DNA of 64,000 nt from Rhizophagus irregularis (lineage: Eukaryota > Glomeromycota > Glomeromycetes > Glomerales > Glomeraceae). Location of the stretch: contig NC_089443.1 in assembly GCF_026210795.1 (NCBI RefSeq), forward strand, positions 992,001 to 1,056,000, read 5' to 3'. Shown piece by piece: positions 11,050 through 24,600 of this stretch. The notes under the pieces are model-generated. The model saw only the letters and a list, made by a program, of their open reading frames with translations. It was not told the DNA's origin and made no database searches. The translations under genes and the position numbers were made by a program. Position 1 is the first letter of the stretch; each line of letters opens with the position of its first letter.

Positions 11050-13050
11050 AGCATAGATATAAAACACTCTTTACACATCACTTCAACAAACCTATTGCGA
11101 CTCCTTCAGTTAATTCCACACAGTTATTCTTCGAACAACAGCTTCTTTTTGTTGGATTGGCCGTACAAATTCTATTATTGATTCGCGATCTTCATGTATT
11201 TCATCCTGAAACATTTCCATATATCAATAGTTAATAATTTAACGCAAAAGATATCTGCACGATAGTAAATATCATTGATCTTGCAACAGAAGTGATGGAT
11301 AAACATGATGCACTTTTACCTTTTTCAATTTGACCCATTATAGCACAAGCCTCCTTATCAAGCAAATATAGAAGAGGGAAGGGGAACTTATGAATTTTCT
11401 CAATAATATCATTACCCATATCATAAGCAGGTAGTTTCTTCGTACAAAACACAGGTAGAATGCTGAACAATTGTCGATTGGTGAATTTGATCAGCGTTGT
11501 TCAACAGATAGAAATTAACATACACTTCAGTCGGATATCAATAAGTTTATCGCTTAATAGAATAAACGATTAATTTGGCTGAATCATATGCCACAGTTAG
11601 AAGATTTAAACATATCGGCTTGCGTTGAAGTGGTTGGTTTAAATCATCAATAAATGTTCTACCACCAATTAAAACTCTTCTATGAATAAACGACCATTTG
11701 TTTTACATAATGTTCCTCCATCAGTTCAGAAATGATTTTGACAAATCAGCGGTATAAGTAATTTCAGCATCAGGAAAATTGATGCATATATCTGATGGTT
11801 CTAAAGCTTCGTTAATTTAAATCCCATTATTATTAGAATTAAAACTTAATAAATTTTGTTGTGAGATCCAATCATTTAAAAAGTATACACTTATATATAA
11901 ACTTACAATCAATATACCATCTCCAAAAGTACGCTCGCTTACTGGTTATACCATTCCCGTGATTTAGCTTAAGATTTTGAATTATTTGTCGTGATACCAG
12001 TAAAGTATTAACAATCTCTTGAGTATCCAACACTCTAAATAAATAAGTAAAAAATATTATTTTATTCATTGCCGCGTCTGTTGATACTTTTTGTGGGTAG
12101 TACATCTATATAAATTGGTATCACCATTACCAATGAATCAAAAACGTAGTCATTACTTACTTGAATAAAGATCAGAATATCCATCAAGTGCTCCTTCTAT
12201 TACTTCAGTTAATCCTTGCGCAATTCTCTCGGCCAAAAATGAATCAAATCCTTATACCGGCAAAAAGTTTTGACCCGATAAACAATTACCAAAGTAACGC
12301 TCTAATACTGTATACATCGCTTTTCTTTAACTTTTCCAATCGCTTATCCTTTCCTGATGAATTTATTCCTTCCAAATTTTTTCCTATAATACCAAATATT
12401 TCTGGATCGATACAAAGAATTGTATTAAATTTATTCAATGAAATTTGGCCAGCATTCCTAGTCTACCTAACCCAAAGTCCGCATAGTTTGATCGAATTTT
12501 GATGAACAAATTTGAATGAAATCTTTGTGTACAATTTCCGTATTTATCTTCCAGATTCGCTTCCAAATAATTACGAAGTGTGTTTCCTGCTTATCAATAA
12601 ATATTCTTTATCTAAAAATTTTAAAGTCATTTTTTAATAATTTTAAAAAATGTCTGCACAACACCCCAGGAACACGTCAAGTATGCTATAAGATTGACTA
12701 TTATATAATACACGGTCTTCAACTAAGCCGCGTTCCGTAGTAACTTCAAACATAAAAAAAAAATATCTACCTGAATCGTTTTTTAGTTATTCCGTAAACT
12801 TTTATCAACATATCGTTAAAGTTAACTTCGTTATATAGTATTATCTAAAATAGAATATTTTTTTAGTACAGGCGAAATTTGATTCACGTTTCTTCTTCAG
12901 ACACGAACTTCGCTTCAACACTAAGCAATTTCCAATTTGTTTTCAATTCGTCCTATGCACATTGCCAACTAACCCACCGCCTATCTCTTCCACTTTATTA
13001 AATTCTTAACACATTGTTCTAGTGCATCAGTAATGATGTAGAAATATATG
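11050..13050 (-). pseudogene. Decayed kinase-MACPF gene, divergent from the 13.3 kb gene
   Basis: Read on the minus strand, this matches the first third of the giant genes. Near 13040-13010 is TDALEQCVKN (compare the N-terminus TDTLEQCVKK at 52.8 kb). At 12700-12170 are kinase pieces with many stops. At 12000-11960 is SRQIIQNLKLNHG. At 11850-11580 is the MACPF-like part (EPSDICINFPDAEITYTADL, then VLIGGRTFIDDL). Nothing after the first MACPF segment is recognised. The position mirrors the intact divergent pairs, so this is the dead partner of the gene at 13299. Confidence 0.75.
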
Positions 13051-13298
13051 AAATCTATTTTTGGCGTGAAAGGAACAATAAATAAATGTTGTATCACCGC
13101 AGAACTTGTTGTTCCGGTCTTTCTTGATATTATACCGACATAATTCTGGTCAAAATTAGCATAATTCGGGCTGGAGGGCATTTTTTTCAGGGGGTGTTCA
13201 TTTTAGTATGCTACAGCGTAACAATTATAAATTTTGTGTCCGAATTTATTTATTTACTTGGTTTTTTTTTTTAAAAAAAAAATATATTATTGTCAGTC
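13051..13298. promoter_or_regulatory. Former bidirectional promoter
   Basis: Contains CATAATTCTGGTC (13139-13151) and CATAATTCGGGCT (13160-13172), two reverse-orientation copies of the GACCAGAATTATG element, 21 bases apart. It aligns with the interval between the divergent genes at 52.5 kb, sharing for example GTTCCTTTCACGC. Regulatory function is inferred from conservation and position. Confidence 0.5.
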
Positions 13299-15528
13299 AT
13301 GGCTTTTGCCTTTAGAAGTTATTTTAGTTATTTTTCTAAAAAGGTTAGTAATGTTGTGGTGGTACGTATAGACCAAAAAGCGTCGCAACCATGTAATATT
13401 GTTCATTTTAATCTTTTGGATGACTTATCAAAAGTGCGACTACAACTCGAAAAAAGAGAAATGATCGATTCTACATTATCATTTGCAAGAAAGTTTATTG
13501 AAAATGGTAATAGTAAATTTGCAGAAATAGAGTTTGAGGATGAAGAGGATATTCTTTTAGATAAAATCGTGCATCAAAGTGAAGAAAGTGAAGATACTTT
13601 CATTTTAAATTTGATGACATGTTCAAGATTTAATTGGAAGATTCTGAACAAATTACATAAATTAGATTACGGACGTACCATGACTTCTGATGGAATTAAG
13701 AGAGCAGATAAGAGAGCGTTTGAAATGAAAAATTGTATATTGGAAATTGGTAATAAAGAATGCGAAACAGGAATATTCACATCTGAGTCAAGTGAAGATT
13801 TGATGATGGATAAAAATTTATTTTTTAATACTGATATTAATATACGGTATTTCGTGAAGTTGGGAATAGGGGTGTCATTCGGAACGTCAAAAAGTAAAGA
13901 ATCTTGCGTTGAAACTAATTACTATTATCGTTTTATAAAGTATGGTAAAGCATCATTGAAATTGAAATATGAGCATTTAGAACCAACACCGGAATTTATT
14001 AAAGTAATTGAAAATGCCATAAGTTCTGAAGATCCTGCCGAACAATTTAAGCAAATTCTTAAAGATTTCGGTCAATTTATTCCAACCGACGTTATTTTAG
14101 GTGGAAGAGTTCATTATGATGATTTTACGAAATCAGTTAACGAATTTAGTAGAAATATAAATATAGGAGATCTGAAAGGAGAATTAGGTAAAGGTTCTAC
14201 TAATTCAGAAGAAAATTCAAATAATTATAGTCGTAGATATACAAAAGTAATTGGAGGCGAGCAACCTGATAATATTGAAAATTTAGATATAGGAAATTGG
14301 GTTAGTTCATTAAATAAGAGTTATGAAAATTGGGATTGTATAGAATTTCGCGATCCGATTATTATTTTTCAGCTTTTACCTGAAAATTTGCGTAAACGAA
14401 TCATTAAGTCTGTTGGAATGAAGATTCATTATTTAACTACTGAAAATCATAATTGTGTTTTGGAAGAAGTTAGAAAGCCAATACAATATAATTTGAATAT
14501 ACCATCTCACGTCAAAAATATTATTAAAGACAAAGATACAGATTGTAAAATTTTTGCAACCGTTACGGATATAATGAAATCAAAGAATGACTTTTTTACT
14601 TGTCAAATCCTTTGTCCATCAAATGGAAAACCACCGAGTCTTATAATTCATCGTGTACAAAGCTCGTTTAACATCTTTAAAAAGCGTGAATGTAAATTAA
14701 AAATTAGGTGGATGGTAATCGGATATTATAGAGATTTAAATTTTGATTTTAATACTCGATTCAAGGTCCAGAAAAATGATTTTAATGCACCAGATACAGA
14801 TAATCTAATTGAATATAATTCAAAAGTCCCAATTTGTTTAGGAACTCCTGTATTAAACGAATATCCTAAAAATGAATCTCTTATTATCGGATATTATTAT
14901 TATGTTCAAGAAGAGATGAATAAAATTAAGGCATGCACATTCGCTTATTGTTTAGAGGAACGACGTCTACTTTTAAATTTGCCTAAATTTACATTTTATA
15001 CACTTATAATTACAAATTATCATAACAATGGTATTTGTGATTTAATTACGCTTAGAAAAAAAGGATATAGTAATTTTAATAGTGAATCACCAAAATTTGT
15101 TAGCATATATTCTGCAGAACAAACTGATTGTGTTTTTTTGAAACAAAGAAATGGGCAAATTAAAATTAAGAAAATTGGTAATGATAAAACAAATTTATCA
15201 TATAAGTGTGCAATCTTTGATCCATATACCAGGTATTTGTTATTATTCTTGTTTTAATTTTTCATATAATTAAATTATATTAAGTATATATATGTATATT
15301 TTTTTCAAAAAAAGGGAGGATTCGATTCATGAACAAAGTAAGTTAGATAAAAGAACCACAAAATATGATTCTCTAGATAAAATTGCTGCCTTCGATAACC
15401 ACCAGTTGGAAGATAAAGATGATATTATTAATAAACTCCAGCAACAAACTGAGAAACTAGAGAGAAAACTGAATGAAGAAACCAGAAAGTATCAAGTTTC
15501 CCAAGACAAGTTAGACGTGGGAAAAAGT

Positions 15529-15614
15529 AGTAAGTTAAACGAAGAAAAAAGTGAGTTAAACGAAGAAAAAAGTGAGTTAAACGAAGAAAAAAGTGAGTTA
15601 AACGAAGAAAAAAG

Positions 15615-15665
<51 letters not shown>

Positions 15666-15767
15666 GAGTTAAACGAAGAAAAAAGTGAGTTAAACGAAGA
15701 AAAAAGTGAGTTAAACGAAGAAAAAAGTGAGTTAAACGAAGAAAAAAGTGAGTTAGACGAAGAAACA
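15529..15767 (+). repeat. 21-bp heptad minisatellite interrupted by a 49-A run
   Basis: Four units of AGTGAGTTAAACGAAGAAAAA (first one slightly different) at 15529-15612 and five at 15663-15767 encode the heptad SELNEEK. Between them lies an uninterrupted A run at 15615-15663, read as polylysine. The frame before and after the run differs; one more A, or two fewer, would put them in register. Confidence 0.9.
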
Positions 15768-17189
15768 ATAAAACATCAAGATTCTATAGAAAATTTTACC
15801 GCTCTCAATGACCAATTAATAACTAAAGATATTAATAAATTTCGGCAACAAACCGAGAAACTAGAGAGACAATTGAATGAAGAAACCGGAAAGTATCAAG
15901 TTTTTCGGGATAAATTTACATCCTTTAATAACAAATTAAAAGATAAAAAAGTAACAGAAAATGAAGATAATTTTGCTCAAGAAATCGAAAAAAATGAAAA
16001 TGAAATTGAGACATTTAAACGGTATGAAAAATCAGCTAAACAAGATGATAGTGACGCACAAAATTATTTAGGATATTTTTATGAAAATGATTTAGGAGTA
16101 CAAAAAGATTTAGAAAAAGCTTTTTATTGGTATCAAAGATCAGCAGAAAATGGAAATAAACTTGCACACTATAATCTAATTTCATATTATTTAAATGGAC
16201 GGAATATTGATGAAAAATTAGTTAAACAAGAAAATGATAAAATGCAATATATATTAGGGTATTTTTATGAAATAAAGAAAGATTCAGAAAAATCATTTTA
16301 TTGGTATCTAAAATCAGCAGAAAATGGTAATAAGTTTGCACAATATAATTTAGGTTTGTATTATCAAAATGGATGGGGAATTGAAAAGGATGAAATTAAG
16401 GCATTTATATGGTATGAAAAATCAGCTAAACAAGATAATAGTGATGCACAAAATTATTTAGGATTTCTTTATAAAAATGGTATAAATATACAAAAAGATT
16501 TAGAAAAATCTTTTTTTTGGTATCAAAAATCAGCAATAAATGGTAATAAGATTGCACAATATAATTTAGGTAATTTTTATCAATATGGATGGGGAATTGA
16601 AAAGGATGAAATTGAAGCACAGAAATGGTATAAAAAATTAGCTGGACAACATAACAAATTTTTTGTTAAAAATGAGGAATTATTACAAAATATAAATGCA
16701 GAAAATAAAGAAACTATAATTAATGATATTACTAATGATAATCCTTTTAATAATATTCAATTTAATGAACCTATCATCAATACAAACTGTGAAATTGATT
16801 CAATATTTATTACAGTAAAAGCAACCATTTCTCCCGGAATTTCTGATACTTCATATATTGAAGTAGAAAAGTTGCAAAAATTACTTATTAATCGAAAAGA
16901 TGATATTGATCATATATTAGAATTGCAACCCGTGTATACCATAGGAATTGACTTCCAAAAAAATTCTACCAGACCATGCATTGCCTGTTAGGTTGCTAAA
17001 CCACTTGATATTACAGTTTTGGAATGTCTTGAAACTATATTTGAAAATCAGTTTAATATTATATATAAAATAGTAACGCCTTTAAATGAGGACAATAACC
17101 AGAATTTAAATAACAGTAAAGAATTTGATGATAATAGTTTGACTAGTTACTATAATGAAGAAAATTTAGAAGAGGAAAATCGTAATAAA

Positions 17190-17400
17190 AATAATTATGG
17201 TAATAGTAGTGGCAGTGGTAGTAATAATGATCATAATAGTAACAATAATAATGGTAACAATAATAATAGCAGCAATAGTAATAATAGTAATAATAGTAAA
17301 AGTGGTGACGGTAGTAATAATAATAGTGGTGACGGTAGTAATAATAATAATGGTGGTGGAGGTGATGGTGGTGGTGGTAGTAATGGGAATGATATTAATA
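17190..17400 (+). repeat. AAT/GGT-rich coding triplet tract
   Basis: Imperfect triplet repeat encoding an Asn/Ser/Gly-rich linker within the 13.3 kb gene, joining the Sel1 part to the C-terminal domain. Other frames of this tract are open only because of the repeat. Confidence 0.85.
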
Positions 17401-18254
17401 GGAGTATCCGAATTTCATCTAGAGTAATAGCAGAAGTTGATCCAAAGCCTCGTCAAGATTTTAGAATTGGTGTTAAGCTTTGGGCAAATTATGAAGATAC
17501 TCTAAAATATAATATTGATGTGAATGCTTGCGGAATTGGAGAATTGCTAAATAATAAATGTCCATCACTTAATAAGATAGGTTTTGGTTATATACTTCAA
17601 TCTATTAAAGTTCAAGTTTCCCCATTACCTAATGATGGAGGTGACTTGTTTGACTTAGAAAGATGTTCACAGCCAACACAATTGAATCAAAATGTTGAAT
17701 TTTTAGTAGGTAGTGAAATGAATATTAATGGAAACATTGGAATATCAAGAACGGATATTACAGGTGGATATAAAAAGAATAATAATACTAAATATTTTTC
17801 ACGCGAATGGGAATTTAACTACAAAGGTCCTATTGATAAAGGAGAGTATTGGTTATATGAACGTAACAAAAATCTTGATAAAAAAGATAGTACTTATGCT
17901 CCTGGAGTACATTCTGGCGAGTGGTTTGTTAAAGATGGGATGCATGGATTTTGCATTACTATTACTCAGGTATTACGTTATGAGATCACTCATTGGTGGC
18001 ATAAAATCCCTCTAAATATGAAAACTTCGTTGCAAAAGTTTCCTATGATGGCTCACAATCTTGAAGTAACTTTTAATGACCTCAACGACTTTAATAACAA
18101 ATTCAAAAAGCTAATAAAATCAACAACGTATGATACTGATGGCGATATCATCAATACTGTTGGCAGCATTGAAATGGAAAATAAAGTTAAAACATCAAAA
18201 ATTGAGAATTTGAATGAGATTGGGAAGATTGAACGTTCATTGCGTTCAGTTTAA

Positions 18255-21200
18255 ATCAATGAAATTATCATATGTATGTATTATTGAACAATAGTATTTT
18301 ATTATTTATTATTTACCGTGTATTTATAAGTTTTTACTCAACACTGATTATAGAGTATACACAAATCTTTTCTTTTTACATAAAATAAATCAATCTATAA
18401 TTTAGTTAAATATGTTTTCAAGGATATCACGTAAACACTATTTGCGATTTTTTTATTATTTATATGATTGTTTTTAGTAACCAGATTGGAAGCGAACAAA
18501 TTTTGATTCTGAAAAATTTGCCAATAATATGCAATTGTTCATCTTTGATTTAGTTATGTGCAAAACCATATAATAATGAAATATTCTGCTGAAAACTTAC
18601 TATATTAATATTGTTCTTGGTAAAGTCAAATTTAAAAAGATCGCACATTTACTAATTTATTACATTGAAAAAAAGTAAATTTTACAGTACAGCGATCTTT
18701 GATAATAATTCTTGTTTATAAATAAAACTCGGAATTAACTTTTTTTTTGTCAATATTGTCATTAAACTTCATGAATAGTATCGAAATAAATACAATAAAA
18801 GTATTGATTGGATTGATAAATATTGCGTTTATAAATATTTCAGTAATAATAAAGAAATCGGATTCGGAAGAAAAGTGTTTCGTGCAAATTGAGAAATTTA
18901 CATCTAGCACTTAAGCCTTTTGGTAAGTTTTTTAACCCGCACTTGAACTCAAGTACATTTCCTATTTCTCATTAATTATATAAAAAATACCAGTTATTTT
19001 AAAATTTACAAATTGTATAGATTTCAAAGCTTTTTCTGATTTTTTTTTTGCACCATCCGCCACTTTTGTTGCGCAAATTTCGGTCATTGAAAGGTTTTTT
19101 TAATCTTATTCTATTTCAGTTGATAACGATGTCCTAAGTTATATTGACCGAAATTTCTTCTGTTGCAGAGTTAAATAAAACATCAAAATTCGTCTTTCTT
19201 TTCTTACTACACATTTATAACAACAATCAAATTGTTTTATGGTAATTCTACTTATAATATAATTCATTGCAACTGATAAAATCAAGGTACAACATTCAAT
19301 GAATATCTTTGGTTAAATAGCTAGAGTTATCCTTTCTAAAATTTTTCGCGAAGCTTGAAGAATATTAAACCTTATCTCCAAGTGCGTATAATGTTTCTAC
19401 TAAAAAAATAATAAGTAAAATAAAAAATCAATCATACTTTTATAAACTTTCTACTAAGCAATTTCAATTTTTCAAAGATGAAATAAAAAGAGTTTTTACT
19501 ATTCGTCTTTTTTTTTTGATTCAAATTTATAACTTCTCATAATTTATTTTGAAATAGATTTATATCCATTATCTTGATTTTCAAATCCAATTTAACTTTC
19601 AGTTTTGTTTATTAAATTAAAGTTTACTATTAATAATAGTCTATCATAAAGTAAAAAACTTTATTTTTGATTTTTTTTCAGTCCAAAAATAATTGGGATG
19701 TGACTGGTATGGTATACAATGAATCAAAACAATCAGGTAAATTAGTGAAATCCTGTCCGTCACTATTACTATAACACAAGATCCAAAAACAAAAAATTTT
19801 AGATAGGATTGCAGAACATGGAATTCACGTAATTATTTAGACACAAATTATAATAAATTAAGTTGGAATACTAAGTCTTTGCGATTTATGGCATATTTCA
19901 TAACTATATAAACCTGTCAGTTTATAATGAATTCATAAATATGTATATGGTGTCTATATTATAATACTCCTGAAATTTAAATTATACCAAAGCTGCCGAT
20001 ATTTGTAGTTTTAATTATAATCAAATAGAATTTAAAAAAGCAAAATTGAAGCAGAAGAAATTAAATCAACAAAATATCTGATTGGTTTAAGTTTATATAA
20101 AACATGTTCAGAGCTAGGTTGCCAACTTTAATAATCTTCCAGAATTAATGAATTCTGATGATTATTACAAATGATATGATTATATAATGAGCGAGATATA
20201 TTCAGATATGTTACATTAAGAATATTCAACATAAATAAATAATTACTAGGAAATGGATGTCATTATAAAATCCGAATGACAAAAATTCCCAAAGATGAAA
20301 ACTCCATCATAAAGTTAAAGACAAAAAGTAAATTATTTTTTTTCCAGTATTTCAAAAAGAATACCAGAAACTAATGGTTCTTCCCAAAACTCAATATGAT
20401 GATAAATATTTCATTATTCTTATTATTCTTGCAGTATTAACTACAAATGCCATTGTATCCTAAATCAGAATATTGCTGGAGGACTATTTTTACACAGAAT
20501 ATATAAATGTACAGGTCAGCAATACTTACTTAAAATTTGTAAGACGACGATACAGGAGTCTCATAATTCCTTGGACAATGAATTAAAGATTTAAATTTGA
20601 AACCATTCACATGATCAATGAACAAGCATTTAAACCTCAAATTTGATTTGGTCAGTATTCTCTTATTTAGTTCATGATTCAAAAAGTTAGTTTACGTTTG
20701 GTACGAGTGTTCTTGTCATATGATTGCGCCGTTCATATTTTGCAGCAAAATTCTCTCTACTGGTTTCGGATGAGCATGTTGACTCCATCATTTTATTACG
20801 TGTAGTAGATCATTACCATGAAAATATAATAAATTGCTCTTACGTTTTGATGAAATAATAATGATAAAAATACATTTTAATCAGTAAAATAATAAAACTT
20901 CAGTTGCCAATATTTCGATATTAATTTTAAAATAATGTGTCATGAGGGTAAAAATACCTTTGTGGTGCAACTTATAAATAATTGGTATTGAAGAGTAAAG
21001 TTCTTAGAGATCGACATTAGCAACATACTTAAATGTTGACATTTTATTACAAAAAAAGAGTTATTCCAACTAAGAAAAGCTAGTAAGAAATTGATAGATT
21101 TTAAAAAAAAATCCTGGCTGAAAATAGCGTTATTAAAAAATCAGAAAATTTCTTACTAGTTTACACGTACATTTGGAGTATCACGTGACCTTATTTAAAA

Positions 21201-21527
21201 TTTTTATAAAAAAAATTTTAATACACCTCACGTACAGATTAAAAGTTATATCCAGAAATTTTAATTCCTTTTAGCCTTACAATTGATTTATTATATAAGC
21301 GAGGTAAATATTTATAAGAAAAACTGGGTTCAAAGTTAAAGAATTTAAACTTATGTAGGGAGTACACTGTTGATCAAATGCAGAATTGAAGTGGATTGGC
21401 AATATGCATAGTTACAACAATTCCAATTATGCATAATATGGCGCTAAAAAAAAATTTTTTTCTTTTTTTTTCTTTTTTCTTTTTTTTTTAATAAATATAA
21501 TTTCTCTATTACCACTGAAATGTCAAA
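18255..21527. other. Long spacer, no supported gene
   Basis: AT-rich with T-runs (for example 21450-21490). Small fragments around 19700-20450 could be decayed coding sequence, but I could not tie them to a family. TCACGTGA occurs at 21181-21188. Confidence 0.5.
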
Positions 21528-23661
21528 ATGACTTCTGTAAAAGGATGGTTTGAGGAAAAGATAAAGAATGGGTACATTCGTCATTTTGAATATAATGAAT
21601 TTGACGAAATCGTCGGCATTGGTAAAGGAAGTTTCGGTGAAGTGTTTCGAGCAAATTTGGCTAATACAGGATTATTGGTCGCACTAAAAATCATAATTAG
21701 TAAAAGTCAATATGAATCTGATGAGGTTAATGATGATATAATCAAGGAGGTACAAATCATATTAGCTTGGTAAATACATACAAATAAATTAATTTCGGTT
21801 TACCATTTTTTTTTTTTTAGTTAGAACTCCTTCGCGAGGTTGATTATCATCCAAGAATCAATCGTTGTCTTGGAATAACAAAAGGTATATGATGTTAAGA
21901 TTTTTTAAAAATTTTACTTGTACAGTCAATCTAAATTATTCATATTTAAAATTAATAGATCCTAAGAATTATATTTTGGTATTGGAATATGCTAATGAAG
22001 AAAATTTAAGAACATATTTGAAAAAAAATTTTACTTCTTTGAAATGGACAGATAAAATTCAAATGGCATTGGATATTACTAGTGGATTGAAATTTTTACA
22101 TGCTAAAGGAATAATCCATAGAGACTTGGTAAAGAAGTATTTTTGATTTGTTTTTGATGATAATTTTAATAAATATTGTCAATCATTTTGTAGCACTCAA
22201 AAAATATATTAGTGAATGATAGAAAATTATTAATTGCAGACCTTGGATTATCTAAAAAGTTGGCAGAAACAACAACTCAGTCAATGGGTAATCATTGTGG
22301 GATGGATGAATATATTGATCCACAATGTTTTAAGGATAGGAAGTATAAAAAAAATAAAAAGTCTGATATCTATAGTTTAGGTGTTTTATTATGGGAAATT
22401 TCAAGCGGACGTCCTCCTTTTTCTGAAAGTTCACGAAATTTAATTACCCATTACATTACTAAGGGTGATAGAGAAGATCCAATTGAAGGTACACCTCTAA
22501 AGTACCAACAACTTTATCAAGAATGCTGGGATGAAAACCCAGAATCAAGGCCCGATATTGAAAAAGTACGTGAAATTCTAAGTAAATTATGTACTGAAGA
22601 TTCCTTTGATCTACAATCTCCACAACCTAATATAAACAATATTGATGACAAAAGTAAGTCAAAAGTTGACGATGATGACGATTTATATATTCATTCTGAT
22701 CTAAATTCAAGAAGTAAGCTTAATATATTTAATAATAATGATTTTTATTAACAATAATTTAATTGAACAATCAATATTTCAATAGTTCCACTTGAAGTAA
22801 TTGAAAATATTTCAAATATTTTTGAAGAAGTCGACAAAGTAGTAGAAGCTGCTGAACATTATAAACGAACTTGTAAAATATTAAAAAAGCGAGTTAATGC
22901 TGCAGAACTAGCCGTACGAGATCTTAAAAGAAATATAGAAGATAGAAAAGAATTATTTAATAGTAACAATTATTCATACTTACGAAATTTATTTGATACT
23001 ATAACACGAATTAAAAAATTTATATCAGAAATTTCTCAAATGGAATCTTTGATAAAATATATTAAAGAGAAAAATATTGAGGATACTTTTAAGGAATTAT
23101 GTGAAGAATTTGATAGTTGTATTAAATTATTGTCTTTTTCTATTGACGTTAAAATTGCTGATGAACTTGAACAATTAAAAGCCGATCAAGATGATTTAAC
23201 TAAGGTAAGATTAACAAATTGGGGTTTATTATACATTATATGGGTATAAAAATTAATTATTGTTTTAATATTTATAGTATATACATATTAGTGAGGGTCA
23301 ACCTGATCAAAGCGATCATAGCTCTCGTGCAAATTTATCGAGTTTAGATTCTGATGATAACGACGTTAGACTTGACGAATCTCTTCGACCATCAGATATA
23401 TGCATTAATTTTCCAGTCGCTGAAATTACTTTTACTGCTGATTTACCAGAATCTTTTTCAAACTTTATGAATAATGATGAAGGAAAATTATATGAAACGC
23501 TTGGTCATCTATTTCCAATAAGGATTTTAATTGGTGATAAAATTCAGGAAAACAACTTAAGTGAACTTAAAGAGGAGCTTATAAATGAATCAATTGAAAA
23601 ATGTAAAAAGGAAATAAGTTTGATACATGATCTTAATAGAAAATTGATGGATAATATTTAG
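21528..23661 (+). CDS. TKL-type kinase with MLKL-like four-helix bundle and truncated MACPF segment
   Basis: Six exons join in phase: 21528-21749, 21821-21884, 21959-22128, 22194-22713, 22786-23204, 23278-23661 (592 aa). The kinase part shows IGKGSFGEVFRA, the lysine in VALKII, HRDLHSKN across an exon border, DLG in place of DFG, and SDIYSLGVLLWEISSG. Exon 5 encodes a helical bundle like those in the giant genes (EEVDKVVEAAEHYKRTCKIL through LKADQDDLTK), resembling the MLKL N-terminal/HeLo fold. Exon 6 begins the MACPF-like part (RPSDICINFPVAEITFTADL, then LGHLFPIRILIGDKI) but soon passes into a short coil and stops. After the stop, another frame continues as coil (TEELEKIRRKLIDVYE) to about 23779, so the 3' end is probably frameshifted. 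The order kinase, bundle, MACPF differs from the giant genes. Confidence 0.8.
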
Positions 23662-23789
23662 AAAAACAAAGAAATTCTATTCTAACCAATGACAATTCTG
23701 CTACTGAAGAACTTGAGAAAATTAGACGGAAATTAATTGATGTTTATGAATTAACTGAAGAAAAATTCAAGAAATTTTAGATAACAGTC

Positions 23790-24600
23790 AGAAATCACTA
23801 AATCTAAATTAGAAATACAACTTTATTCCTTGATGTAGTACTCTTCAATTTATCATTATATGTATTTAATAAATGTACTTTTTTAGATGTAATTCTATAA
23901 GATTTTGCGCTTATTTCTGTCTGATATTAGTGAAATTATTATTTATCTCATTTATTTATTTATTAGAAAAGTGCTTTAATAGTAAAGAATTATTATTTGT
24001 CTTTTTAAATCCATTTGTGGAATCATATGATGAAAACACCAGGAATTCTTTTGTAGTCAAGTTACTTGGTTTGCCAAAACAACAATTTTCCATTAGCTAA
24101 ACTACAATTTAGTTAGTTAAGTTTCCACTACGTCATCATTATTTATTACAAGATTAAAGACACGATATTATTGTGTAACTACACCCCGTTGCGGTTGATG
24201 GTTAGAAGCGGCAGTTTAATATTTTTTTATTTTTTATTTTTTTAATTCTTTTTTTTTCGTATTCCAATAAATATAACTTTTCCGAAATAATATTATAAAT
24301 GAAATAATTGAATGGTTTAAGTGGATCGAAGAAGCTGTTTCTAAAAAGAATATTAAACATTTTACGAGAATAAACATTTTATAAAAATATTCGAGAAATT
24401 GGTACGACAAAAGTGCCATTAAAGAACTTATAATTATAATTTCTACAATAACATTATTAATTTTTATGGAGGTACTATTTCTAATAAAAAAATAATGCAT
24501 GTTATTACAACATATTTGTACGGTACCCGAAGTTGAAATAACGTTCTCAATGAAAGACGCGCTTGTTTTGCGTAATTGACAACTTCAATAGAATATGAAG
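23790..24600. other. Spacer, nothing recognised
   Basis: Short open frames here (for example 23873-24100) have no recognisable family or exon signals. Confidence 0.4.

Larger units (their letters stand above)
13299..18254 (+). pseudogene. MACPF-like / coiled-coil / Sel1 gene with two disruptions
   Basis: The start is the ATG at 13299, in the TCAGTCATG context shared with its minus-strand paralog at 37136. Exon 1 is 13299-15232 and carries an N-terminal domain, a MACPF-like signature FGQFIPTDVILGGRVHYDDF (about residue 255) and the shared beta region (ECKLKIRWMVIGYY). The GTATTTG donor and an 82-base intron lead to exon 2 at 15315. This continues as coiled coil with 7-residue repeats, then about six Sel1-like repeats (roughly 16010-16650), an Asn/Ser/Gly linker (17190-17400) and a C-terminal domain I do not recognise. 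Two breaks occur: the 49-A run at 15615-15663 shifts the frame, and TAG at 16989-16991 interrupts an otherwise open frame. If both are real it is a pseudogene or makes shortened products; the A-run could be an assembly error. Confidence 0.8.

Noticed and set aside
12161..12740. Plus-strand frames of 113 and 74 codons
   Set aside because: They lie opposite the minus-strand kinase relic, which explains the sequence better.
13290..13298. Upstream TTG as a start for the 13.3 kb gene
   Set aside because: The ATG at 13299 fits a eukaryotic start; its paralog at 37136 likewise starts at ATG in the same context.
17197..17427. Val/Ile-rich frame
   Set aside because: Shifted reading of the AAT/GGT triplet tract inside the real gene.
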